Source of the DNA: Dasyornis broadbenti
Taxonomy: Eukaryota > Chordata > Aves > Passeriformes > Dasyornithidae
NCBI GenBank assembly: GCA_013397935.1
Contig: VZRN01002231.1
Span: 574,349-638,348 of the forward strand
Length of the DNA: 64,000 bases
Direction of reading: 5' to 3'
Shown here: piece after piece, positions 1-13,000 of the stretch
How the letters are laid out: every line of letters starts with the position of its first letter
Numbering within the stretch: the stretch's first letter is position 1
Made by a program: the position numbers and the translations under genes
The notes under the pieces: generated by a model
Told to the model about the DNA's origin: nothing
The model's database searches: none
The model's input: the letters and a program-made list of their open reading frames with translations, nothing else

Positions 1-977
1 CACCAAAAAAAAAAAAAAAAAAAAAAAAAATATCCTCAAGAGTTACTCTCTAATACATTTTAGAAATACTTTTCTCATCCTGTGAGTACTCCGGGATATT
101 AGCCTGCATTGGTTATGGAGCATCCCCACCGATTTCATACGTGTATGAGACAGAGAAGTCACTGTGGCTTCTACAGCTGCTTTAAAGATAACCTTTATAG
201 CAGAACAAGTTTGATTTTCTTTAACAGTTTTACTCAATGTATCACGAGTCTGAAGACTGGACTGAGCATATTCGTAAGTAATGGCTAAGAAGTGCCTCCT
301 CCTGTGGAGCCTTGTATTGCAATTGCATTATAATCACTGCAGTGCTTAAAATACTTCTGCTACAACTAGGGACTTTGAGAGTCTTCAGCAATCCTGCTGG
401 ACATTGCACATTCCACTAACTGCACCTTGAACAAGCTTTATAAAAGCCCCTATAGAAGCTCTTCATGTAAGGCTAATTTTTCCTTCTTGCTGCTTCTGAT
501 TTTTAAATACATGAAAGAAGAGTGGTTTTTATCTTGTGTTTTATTGTCTTTTTGGCTGTTCCAGGTGACAAAGCTGATAGTGATAAATGAGGCTCATATG
601 GAACTTTTTAGGAGTCTTGCTAAAACTCACTGTTACATTGCATATTATGTTACATTATAAAATGTGCAACTATTTTGCAGTTTGGAATATGGAAAATATT
701 AGATCTGTAGGCTGTCAGTTGTGCTCAGCCTTCAGCTAAGTGTAGTCAGGTGTGCTGCTATTTTTGATAGGTTTGTACATGTTGGAGCTGTTACAGTTAC
801 TTGATTTTTCAGATAACGTATGTGTGTTTTCATGCATTTCAGATAAGACAAATGCTCTGTTGCCTCTCTCAAAATCAAGTATCTGATCTATTTTTTGCTT
901 TCTGCAGTTTTTTGTTTCCTCTGGTGAGTTGCTGTATATTTTTGGTAATCACACATCATAAATGTTTTTCTTTCCAG
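1..977. other. FIRRM intron sequence, left edge
   Basis: This stretch precedes the first recognisable FIRRM exon. No match to the expected upstream FIRRM exon was found on the + strand, so it is taken as intron. It opens with a run of 26 A (5-30). The rest is AT-rich, with chance ORFs only. Confidence 0.6.
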
Positions 978-1066
978 GTGTTTTGAGGATCCTGACTGAA
1001 ATGTTTTTACCCCATATCAGCCTTGAAGATTTGGAACAAACTTTTTTCTCAAAAGTATTACCTAAG
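978..1066 (+). CDS. FIRRM: FIRRM exon (first visible)
   Basis: The acceptor tttccag is followed by two bases completing a codon, then codons reading VLRILTEMFLPH and ending FFSKVLPK, which match the N-terminal part of FIRRM. The donor is gtagga at 1067. Confidence 0.9.
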
Positions 1067-4000
1067 GTAGGACACCTGCAGTTAACTGTGGAATTGTCAG
1101 TCACTCCAGTGCTAAAACCTGCTTAGAATGCAGTGATTGTTCTTTTGAGCTTGCACAATGTAATTCTTCTGTGGGATACAAAACTTGAAATTTTACCCTT
1201 TAAGAGTTTTCACAGTGTTGTGTTGAATTGTTTTTGTGATTTTTCTCATTCTTTACTGTAGGGAGACAATCAAATATACAATATTCTACTCTCTATATTC
1301 AGCAATAGATTTGGGTTTTATTTCTTTTTTAGAAGATTGGGCTTTTTATAAAATGACTGAAGTGGAGAATTTTTATGTGCAATAGCTTCCCAGGTTAAGT
1401 AAACTGAGGACCCAACATTCATATATCATGAATAAATGTTGTGAAAATTATGAATTAATATAGTGAATAAACTTTTAGACCATACTGGCCTCACACTTTT
1501 TCTTTTTTGGTTAAATGATGGAGAATTTTGTGCCAGAGTTGTACCGAAATCAGTGCTTGCATTTTAAGTGAAGGAAAGCAGTGCCAAATTACTGATTTAA
1601 GTTTCAGACCTCAACCTGTCCATTTGAAGAAGCCAAGTAAAAAGGGCTGCTTGATTTCTCTTTATCTCAAGTAACAAATTTTGGAGATTACAAGAAAATG
1701 GTCTCGTGATAGGCATATCATGAACAAGGGCTACTGTATCATACCTGTTTATCTCTCGTGTGCCTGGAAACATCTCACTGTCTTTGCAGTCTCAGCAGTA
1801 ACACTCCTCAGATATCCAAAAACTTCAGCTAAAGTAGAAATAAATCTTGTTTGTAGGTCATAAACTTAATTTTTTAAATGTATTCAAAATGTTAATTATC
1901 ATTCTCAACAAATAAATTGTTTTTCTGAGATAAAATGAAAATATTTTTAAAAGGATGTAGTTTTAACTTTTTACTAAGTTAACTTTTTAACTATCCTTTT
2001 TACTAAGTAAAAAATCTTTGATATGAGGTATATATATTTCAAGCAAATTAGCCAAGAATTTTGTTTTACTAACAGATTTTAGAAGAGATAACAGCTGCTA
2101 TATTTTCTGTCTATAATACATATATATAATGTTTTCTGCTTCTTGTTCTATCATGCTTTATGACTGAAATGCTGGAAAGTGTTTTCTCCTGCAAGTTCTC
2201 TCTGTAGCCCCTGCCTCCATGTCAAGGAAGCAAGCAAGTATAGAATGGTGTTACTATTTGGTTCTGCACCTTTGTAAACTAAATGTTTAAGTTTCGTTTT
2301 ATTCTGACAGACTCTGCAGTTCTTTAATAACTTGATGTGTGAATTATCCAGCGAGGCCAAAGGATTGACCAGCCAGAGTACAGAGTTATGCTGTACTGTA
2401 AGGAATCTGCTACAGGCAAGTCCCATCATGCAAGCTGTCAAAATAATGTTTACATCATTCTTTGCTTCTACCTAAACTATTAAAAGGTTTTTAGAATGTT
2501 TATGCCAGCTACTGATGGTTAAAATGTAATTTAACCTTCCTTTATAGTTTAAGTTCAGTTAACATTTTGTGAATTATTTGATTACATCTAGCATGTGATG
2601 CAAATAATAATTTAAAAAATCATCTCAAATTCTGCTTAAGTTCCTACTGCAGGTGGAATGTGACTTCTCATATTTAAAGAGTGAATCTGGCACCTGTTTA
2701 TACAGTTACTTCATTCTGAGTTTTAAAATTTTTGTAAATTGAGAACAGTTGTCAAATAAGAAGTTTTCACAGAGTATATCAGAGAAAAGCCCTGGAATTG
2801 CTCAGTGTTATTTTATGGAGCTTCATTCGTCTTTAACAAACTACTTATTTATGCAAATAGCAGTGAACTTTAAATGCTGTAAAAGTCTAGGTGCAATTCA
2901 GCTAAGAAAACGTGCTTTTGCAGTTACTGCAGGAGGGGTTGATGTTGTTGATTCTTGCTCTCAGACCATGGTGCAGCTGCTGGAGACTCTGACGGGCTGT
3001 GTACGCTATGTGTGTTCGCTGCAGGAGTGCGTGTCCCTGCAGAGCATCTGCTCCCTCCCTTCCTTCGTCCTCTCTGTAATAAAGAGCACCTTCACACACT
3101 GCAAGGTAGGGCTCTGCTGGAAGCACGAAAGTCCTTGTGCTCCCCGACTTTTAGGAAACACTGGAAAAGATGATCCTATTTTGAAATAATATTGATGTTG
3201 AATTATTATTTTAATTTTAGTTGGTAAATTGTTTACAGAATACACTCAGTGCACAAGTACAAAGATGATTTTTCAGCTGTCTGCCCAGCAAATCTGACCT
3301 GGTGGTGAGAGGCTCGGACTGGGCTTTTTCCATACTTTGCATCCATGTTAACTGAACATTTTGCTCATGAATGGAGCAGTCTGAGAGATCTGTGCACTTC
3401 TGAGGGCTGCAGTAATTTCAGAGCTTACCAGCATGGTGTCACCTACCTTAGTTTTATGAAGTTTCAGAGGGATTGACAGTTGAGAGGAGCATTTTTACTT
3501 TTGTTACAGTGAGTAGCATGTATCAGTTTCAGATCTGGATTTTCAGATGTGACAGTAATTCCCTCTAAGCATTGATAATAAAACAGGATCTTCATAAGGA
3601 CACTCTAACTTTTGGATGTCTTTCATTTTCACTTTTGATTTCTTTCTTATAGGAACATTTACCTCAGTTTTCCTTGTAAGGACTCAAACTCAGGTGCTAT
3701 ACCTTTATCTAGCAATTTGAATATGAAAGATTTGGGAAGTATTTTGAAAGATTTATGAAAGATTTTGGAATGCTACTTCCTTTGTTGCAAACGTTGTCCT
3801 GTTTGGTTCAGAAGTACAATCTTAGGTTCATACATGGAGGCGTAATCCAGAGGCCCCAAACTCACAAGAGCCAGCCAGACCTCTAGTTGTTCACCAGCTA
3901 CAGGTGAATGCATTTTATGTTGAGTGGTCAGGGACTGTATATTGAGTTAAAGTACCTACATCTGTGCCATGTTCTTTTTTCTAGAAGAATGTATGGCAGA

Positions 4001-7000
4001 GTTCTTGGTGTTTTCAGCATGTGAAAAATCAGGCTGTGAATCCTGAATTCTTTTATAAACCTCTTCCTCTCCATTTCAGGACAGTGAATCAATGTACTGT
4101 GGGCACCTGCACTTAATTTCTGACCTCCTACAAGCCGTGTTCAAGGAAACTTACTCCCTTCAGAAGCAGCTGATGGAACTTGTTGATCTGATTTCCGTGG
4201 GTTCTGCTTCCACTGAAGATGACATCACATATATGGTGCAAGGTATATGTGCATTTAACACTTTCTAAGTCTTGCTCAGTCTTTTTTTCTATGGAGAGTA
4301 TGTTTGAAATTTTAAAACAGGTTTCTGAGTGTGCTCAGTTCCTGCTGTCCTGATCAGCCTTTCAGAAAGCAGCATTTTGAAGCTTGACATATTCCAATTT
4401 TCTCCTGAAGCTTCCTCTGTGGGATGGGGCATGTTGTGTAGGTTTGTAGGAAAGGGGCAGCACTTAGACACTGAAGCCATTTTCCCAGTTTTTGTCAATG
4501 TATTAGTGTTCCCATAGTATTCTCTTGGGATTGCTGTGAACTCATGAACCTGATGTAACTGTTGCTGCTGCTGTTATTTCCTTAGTAATCCACACTGTGC
4601 TGGAGATCTGCTCTGTCATTTCCAATATGGACCATGCTCTTCATGCCAATACGTGGAAGTTCATAATCAAGTATGTAGCTGAACTCCTTGAATTTTATTG
4701 TGATGTAATTGAATATAATGAATGTCTCAATTGCTTTGTGTTCAGAGTTTCTAATAAACAGTAAAATTAGAAAATTCATGGTAGCATTTAGTGCATAAAT
4801 TTGGAAACAATTTAGACATTTAGCTGGGAGGAATTAGTATTAAAGCACTGCCAGTGAAAGTAGGTAGGAACTGCTATGAAAAGTATTAGAAACCTGACTT
4901 TTTGTATCACAATGCAGAAGAAAATTTGAAACACCATTGTCTGAATAAATAATTTTAAGCGATCTGAACTGCAATTTTGTAGATGTTTTTGGCTTGATTT
5001 GTCTGTCTTGCACTTCCATCCTGCCGCTCCTCTGTGTTTCAGTCATGGCCTTGGAGAGACTTATTTCTCTGAGTTTCTGCTTTCAGTGTACACTGATATC
5101 GCACCAAGCACTGCTGTATAAAAGTTTAAATAGAAGAATTCGTTATTTGGATTTGTAAAAACTCATTGCATGATCACTTCTGATAATTCTATTCCTGTCT
5201 TTCAGGCAAAGCTTGAAGCATCACTCCCTGCTGCAGTGCCACCTGAAACACAGTGACATCCTCGGTGGCCTGTGCAAGGACGCTCTTCTTTCTTTTGACT
5301 CCTGTTTGCAGCTGGCTGAGCAAATGAAGGTGTCGGAGATACAGGTAAATTAAAAAGCTCCCAAAGCTGCCAGTGAACTTGAGGAGGATAAATTCTTTGT
5401 GCTGTATTGTTGCTCGGAGTAATTTGTTTTGGCTTTTTGGGATTTTCTGTATTTCATGTGGTAGACAGAATACCTTTGAAACCACATGAATGTGAGGCCC
5501 ATAACTTTGTGTAGCCAGTGAGGCACAAAGTTCAGCATTCAAAGTGAGAATTTTTTTTTATTTCCTAAGTTGACAATATCCCAAGCTCAATCAAATTCTT
5601 AATACTGCTCTAAAAGTGTTGACGCATACATACTGAATATTTTAAAAGATTTTCCCCCTTAGCTGCAGAGGCTGTAGAGAATCAAATGTAAAATAGGTTT
5701 TGAACACTGTTAGCAATCTAACTTCCTTTTTAATTGTATTATCTGTATATTAACTTTTAGAACCGTTTTTTTTGGACAGGAGAGCACTGACTTCAGGCTG
5801 TTCCAGAAGACAGTCAAATTGTGCAGATTCTTTGCTAATTCCCTTGTGCACTACACCAAGGTAGGTTTTAATTCTTTAATTCTGTGTTAGTATCAAATTT
5901 AAGGCTTTGGTCTGCAAATGGAAAAATTTTATACTGCACAGTATTTTAACAATTTACAGCTATCCCATATGGGCAGTGTCATTAACATCCATGCATAACC
6001 TGCTTGTAGTTCTTCCACCAGTAAGTACTCACAAGCCTAAGCAGGATGACTGCTGGGATTTCCCGGAAAAATAAACTGTAACAGGTTGTTTGATGCAGTG
6101 GCACTGAGTAGTTGGTAGGAGATGTCTAGTAATTAATGTAATTAATCCTATATTTTATTTTAAATGTATGACTCAAAATTGATGGCTTTTGCAGGAATTT
6201 CTTGCTTCCTTCTCTGATTCCTGTTCTCAATTACATCAGCTCTTTCTTCAGATATACAGGTATGTAAAGTATAAATAATTGATTATTGAAAGTATCTTAA
6301 TAACATCTCCCTATTGCATGTAAAAATGCAGTTCTTATTCCAGAGTTGTTGCCATCTTTTTTCATGTACAGAAGGCTAAAATGTTTTTTAATAAATTAGG
6401 TATTTTTGTGTTATATAGTTACCTTACCCCCAGTCTTGATGAGTACTGTGGATGTCCTGTAATGACAAACCATTCACTTTGTTGCAACTATTTATGGCAA
6501 CATTTATTAACAAATTATTTGTAGAATATGCAGAAAAAAATTTCCAAGACTAAACGCAGGTGGTCAGCAGTGCCATTTGACAGATTGTTTCTACTTTAAG
6601 ACAAAATATGGAAAAATTTCTATTGGAGAAAGAGGGGATCAGAAACAGAGTATCCTGACATTTTTCATAGCTTTACTGTTGTATTAATAATCTTGTGAAA
6701 TCTCACAGAGGGACTCTCTTTCTCCTGGAAAAAAATGCTCTTGTTCTATTTGCAGCAGTGGTGGGGAAGCATAAGGGAACACAGACTTTATACTGGTAAT
6801 TCTTTATACTGTGAAATCAGAGGGCTGATTTCAGCCTGCCTGTTGAAATTCAAACCAGGTTCTGTGGTGAGATGTGCACCTGAGTTCACTGCATGTTTCA
6901 CTGCAAGATTGGGTGGATATTTTTTTATGAGTTTCTTGTTTTAACTTTACTTACCTTGTATGTCTTTCTCAAGTGCAAGGCTGTAAACTTTTATTCACTC

Positions 7001-10000
7001 AGGGAAACTGAATAGGAAGGTAACATTTTTACAGTTCACCATACAAGCTGCAAGAATAGAAGGCTTTCCTTTCATGATCTCTTGCTTTATTCTCACATTG
7101 GTTCTTTTTTATTGCCCAGGTTTGTTTTCCTCTTCAGAGAAATTGTGCTACCCCTTTAGGGTTGAATGTTAAATTACTGTTGTCACATTTACAATGTCAA
7201 ATTGTTTATAAAGATGTTTTCTTGGCCTTTCCCTTTTACTTGACTCTTTGTGATTGGGTATGTTTCCTCTGATAGATGTTATGTATTTTACATGCATTTT
7301 CTGTGAGCTTGTAAGGTTTTCTTTCAATGTTTAGTAATATATTAGATTGGGATGCTTATTTTAAAGGCTGAATGCAGAGTTGTAACTCTTGGGCTACTAT
7401 AACAGATATTCTAAAATGAGGAGCCTTTTCTGTCTTTTATTTCACAGGAACAAGGAAATAATGAATTTGCCTTTTTGTAGTTCTTTTGGGGAAAAGTAAT
7501 GTTGCTGAAAATGCTGCATATTTAACTTTTTTTTTTTTCCTCCATTCTCCCTCAGCAAATTTCCTCCCAGCCTCTATGCTCCAGAGATCTTGGAAGTTCA
7601 TCAAGATGAAATATCCCGGGTCTTCCTTGTGGCTCTGGACCCTCTCATCAACCAGCTCATTCCCTTTAGTCCTTTCATGGAACAAGTGTTAAGTGAAAAG
7701 TTAGGTGGGTTGAAAGTACAGCTCCCACTGCTGTCTGAGGGATCAGGATTGACATTTTGGCATTCTGGACCATAAGCATTATTGTGTACTCATTTGCTTG
7801 TCTCTGGTTCTTTTGTAAGTACTGTAATAGAGCTGATTGCATGCTAACTTGGATGAATTTTATAACAGATAGTTCATGTTGTTGCTGAGTTGATCTTTTC
7901 ACAAGTACTCATAACAGCTGCAATATGGATCTGGTTAGCAGAAATACTATCGATTCTGCTCTTTTGCATCATTTCAATCCACATTTGTCAGATTTTCAAA
8001 GTAAGATGGCATTTTTCTGCTCTTCTGTTGTTAGGGTAAGACAGCTATTTTTTCCTGAATTAAGCCTTTTCTGTGAAAAGTAGAATGCCTTCAAACTGGG
8101 AAATTATCAGCTTTTTGTTTCAACAAGCCCTTCCCCTTGATTTCATGCTCTGACCAACATGTCATAATTCTGAGATAGCTGAGGTAGCCCACCAGTTTTC
8201 CTCTACGCTTGCTAAAAGCCAGTTTGCACACAAAATATATTTATCCCGGCAGCTTGCATCACATTTGAAACCCAAACTTCTACAGGTCTCCCTCCTGAGC
8301 AGCTGCTGTCCCAGTGTCTCCTCCTGATTACCATAATGGACAAGCTGTCCTTCCAGCCTGAAGAGGTGCAAACTCTCTGGAACACAGGAAAAAGGTACTA
8401 AAAAGGTTTTTCTTGTAGTTCTTCACCACAGCAGTCATTCCATACAGGCAAAGGGGCTCAGCTGCTAGAGTTTCCTTTGCAAATTATTAGTGAAGTTGTC
8501 ACTATGGATTTACATGCTTATGCCAAGACAAACAGGATCTGATGTTCATTGCCTCAGGAGTGGAGGATACAGAGCCAGAGATGTCTTTGTTTTTTCAGGA
8601 AAGGCATGGTATTTTGAGTACTTGCAGGGTAAGAAGAATGATATGTATGTAATTTGTTAATACTTCACTAAGTTAAAATGTCACCCTTTTATGCCTGACC
8701 CCTCTGATAATCACCTGAATTGGTAAAAGAGGGAGGCAGTCAGGAACATAAATCTGGTGTAAGAGCACTGAAGTTATTGCCATATTTTCTGGTCAAAGAC
8801 AAAGATTTTGTAATACAGATGTTGCTTGCAGGATTTGGGACTTAGATATCTGTAACCAAACTTGTTATTGTTTTTTGGGTTTTTTTCCCCTTGCAGCCTG
8901 TCTTTGTTTTCAGCTCTCTTCTTCAGTTTCCAGCAATGTTGTGGGGAGCTTTCTCTCCCTGTTTGTTTGCCAGAGGTGGTCAGTACCGGACAGCCAGCAG
9001 TTCCCATCACCCTCTATCACTATGTTTGTGTCCACCTATGCTCCTTCATTGCTTCCACACTCCCATCACACTTCCCTCAGTTGGTAAGATTGGGTTTTGC
9101 ATATCATCTCCTCAGCTGTTGTAATGCATAGGTTCTATTTAAAAAGAATGGGTTCTTTCTAATGATGTAGCTCTGAAGAGATGCTGAGGTAAGAAGTGGT
9201 TCTGTAGAAATCAGCTGTGACACAGTTGTGTGGCTGGAGTTCAGTTATACAGCAAATGTCACTTGTGGGAAAGGGGAAAATAAAGCTTCCTAAAAGTTCT
9301 TGAGGACCTCAGTGGTCTTGGTAATTTTTGTTCTCTTTCAGAGGAGGGAAGGTCAAGTTGTTATAAAAGTTCAGTGCTTTCTTTTGTGCAGTATTCAAAT
9401 TGTGTTAATTTTCCCATTTCTCTTCAGGAGTATGCCCTGCTGGATGCTGTGCTGGGTTCCAGTATAATCACGTCTCTGCTAGCAATGGACTCGTGGTGCT
9501 TCCTTGCCCGGTAAGATGCTCTCGTTACAAGTCAAGCAGGTTTTCCACACATCCAGTTCATTCTCTTGTTGTACATAAATCACTTCAGAGAGATTTTTGT
9601 AAGACAAAATTGTCCCAGAATTGAATTATTTTCAGATAACAGAGTGTATTTTGAAAATTAGGAGCAGCCATAGCTTAGCCATTCTTACATTCTTGCAAGC
9701 AAGAGGAGCAAAGCTTTTCTGCTATTTAATAATTTGTTTTTGAAATGGTTATCTCAAGTAGATTGTGTCTCTGCAAATCAAGTATAAATGTTAGAGGAAA
9801 TGGTAATTTCTCAGACAAGATTTATAATATTTAGTCAGTAAAAGAATAGGAAAGTACAGATTCACAAGCTGCTGTCTCTCATGTTTCAGGTATGGAACAG
9901 CTGAGCTGTGTGCTCACCACGTTAAGGTCATTGCCCACCTGGTAAGAATCACAGTGATGTTTGCAGTTTGGCACCAGTTTTAATAAGTTCTGTTGTCAAA

Positions 10001-13000
10001 GATTCTAATTGATCAAAGACAAGAATTCAGTTTTTTTTTTCCTAAACCCAAATGGAATTGTTTCAGTTTTTGGGTTAGTAATTACCAGAAGCAGTACAGT
10101 AAAAATATTAAAAAATATGCCCTGCTTATTATATTTACAGTGCTACTGCTGTGATCCTCCATAGCAAGTCTCAGAACATCCTGTATAGAATATGTTTGCT
10201 AAGTGGTGGTTTTTTCCTTAGTGTAATTGGTACTGACTTTTTTACCCTAATGCAGGTAAAAGCTTGGCCCAGTGATTGCTCCCAGGTCTCTGCCCTGGGT
10301 ATGCTGCTGAGGCGAATGCTGTTCTTGATGGCTCCAGAGCATCAGGCAAGTACAGCACCAACATCTGTTGTCATTAATAGAAGAGGTTTGAATCAGTGGC
10401 CTGTGTTAAAATATCCCATTGCAGTTCTGGAGAAGTGACAGGATGTTGAGTGCTCGCTTGCTGCACTTGTTATTGTACTTGTTATTACTTAGTCACAGTG
10501 GATCCTACTTTGTGCAGATGTGCTCTATTAAACAAGAAAAGCACATTGACCTTTCTAAGAGTCTTACTGGGCAGCAATAAAATCCATTTTTTGACAAAGT
10601 ATGAAAACAGCACATCTCCCCAGATTTGCTTGAACTGTGTCCTGTCATTGCATCTGCAACTGGTGTTTGTGAGCATTTGCATGACATCAGGTATCAAGAG
10701 CAGTGTCCTGTCTTCTCAGTGCCTCTCTGTGTACCCTGGAGAGGCCAAAGCCTTTCTTCTATTCACTTGGGCCATTGCTTCAAGCAGCTGAAAGAATCAG
10801 TTGTTTAATCATTCTGGTGTCCTTTTTTTAACAAGGGAGGTGGCAGTTTCTGAACATTCTTTATATAAAAGGTTAGATTATTGAAAGGAAATACTTTACA
10901 CAATTTTTTTTCGTGTAATATATCTGAAGCAAACCAGCAGGACATTTTGGTTTCTTGTCATTCTGGCTGATGATCAAATTATCTTCTGGTCTGTTTAGTT
11001 TCCATCACCTTTTGTTTCCAGGTAGAATTTGTTCATAAGTTTCTTCCCGAAGAGGTGGAGAACTTGGCTGTGTGGCAGCATGTGTCCCTCAGGGCCTTGA
11101 ATCCTGACCTCAGGACCCAAGTGGCATCTCAGCTGTGCAAGGCAGGGCTTGCGCAGTGCCGGCGGTGGCTGAACAGCAGCCGTGCCTTGGGAGAGCTCCC
11201 ACCGGTGGTAAGGAGATCTGCTTCTCTTTGGAAATGTGTGAACTCGGGTTTTCAAACTGTAAGGATTCTGTTGCTGTCACCTCAGTTCTGTTATTCAGTC
11301 TTGCACAGCTTTTTTCCATGCCTAGCTGGCATATGCATGAGCAAGAACTCTCATGTTGTTTTCTTGTAGTATGTGGCACCTTAGGACCTCTACTGTGACA
11401 GTGAAGGTCTCATGATTCAGTAGTTACTCTAGTGGTTGTTTGCGTTCTGGGTGAGCAGATGTGTTTTTCTTTGGAATTTCTGATTTATGCTATACGTACT
11501 TTTAAGTTTAAAACTCCTGTCTGGTTTTATGCAGCATCAAATCTGAAAGATGCTCACTGGTTTCCTTGGTGAGGCAGTATGAGAAACCAGAGGCTTCCAC
11601 ATGAAGAATCTGCTGCCAGATTTCTCCTGCCAGTGCAGCAAGTGACCTGCAGTGTGTGCGAAACTTGCAGGATTAAGATGGTTTCCTTGCTCTGGAAGCT
11701 GTATTGGCTGGTGGCCTGCTGGATTAGCTGTTCTGTGCAGCCGACACAGCACAGTTGGGCTTCTTGCCACCTTGTATCATTTTAGATATTTATTATGAGC
11801 CTAGGGTTTTGGATTCGTTTATGTGTAGTTTGTTTTGGTTGGTCTTACGCATTTTTTCCTCCTAGAACACTGCTCTTTCTGTCCTGCTGGCTGCCTGCAG
11901 TTCTGCTGATGGCGCTCTGGAGGCAGAATTTAAGGCATCTGTCCTGGGGGTGCTTAGTCAGTTCTGGTCTCTTATCCAGGCTAAGCAGGTAAAAGAATTT
12001 GCTGCTGCAGTGGTGAAAACATGTCTTGGAGAGGCTGGTGCTGTTTCCTCATGTTGTCATTACTCATTTGTTTTACTTGGATTGGACTGTTTCTGTAAAG
12101 CACAGTGTAACAGTGCTGCCCATCTGCTCTCAGCTGGTTTAGCTGTTGGGCAGGCGTGAGCTCTGGAAAGCTTGAGGTTGAAATTTCCTGAATGTTGCAT
12201 ATACGGCTCCTTGTTACTCCATCTGTTACTCAGTGTCAGATTCAGACTTGCTCAGGAAGTCTGAAATACCTCATTTTGATTCATACCAGTTACAAATTTG
12301 GTGTATTTTAAATATTGATTAGAATGTGAACAAAACTCAGGGTGATTTGATTAGTGCCCAGCCCAGCACACAGAGACACACAGTGCTAATCACCCTCCTC
12401 CCATGTCTGAGTACAAGGAGGCCAGGCAATGTCCTTGTGACCACATACCTGTTCATGGCTGCAGCCATAAGAAAAGAATAAAGGATTGTCATAGTTTTCA
12501 TGCATGATTAAAAAAGGAAATTTGATAGTGGAGGTGAGGAAGAGCCAACAACATGGCGCATCAGAGATCTTTTCCAACCTCATCCGGTCTGTGAGGACAT
12601 TTTGCAACTGAAAGTGAAAAGAAATAGTTCTGATAATCTTTAGGTGTTTATTTTAGTACGTGCTGGGAGGAGATGAGTATTAAGAAATATTCTTCATAAA
12701 AATCAAAGAAAATAGTCTTATAAAATGTAACTACCTAGAAATATTGGTATGATTATTTTAGTATTTTCTTCTGCTGTTTGCAATGTAGTGTTTTGCATTT
12801 GTGAAGTCAGGCTAAGAATTTTTGAATGTTACTGTAACTTGAAATTATTTCCTAAGTAATTACTCCATGAGGTAAAAAGCAATGTTACTGTTACCTTGTG
12901 CTCTCTTCAAGGTCTCAGATGAGCCATGTCTCCAGAAGACGCTGTGTTTATTACTTCACCTTTTGGAATTTTTCATCCAAGCATTAGATGCTCAACTGAT

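Noticed and set aside
2749..3189. 146-codon + strand ORF.
   Set aside because: It is FIRRM exon 2965-3105 with readthrough into both flanking introns, not a separate gene.
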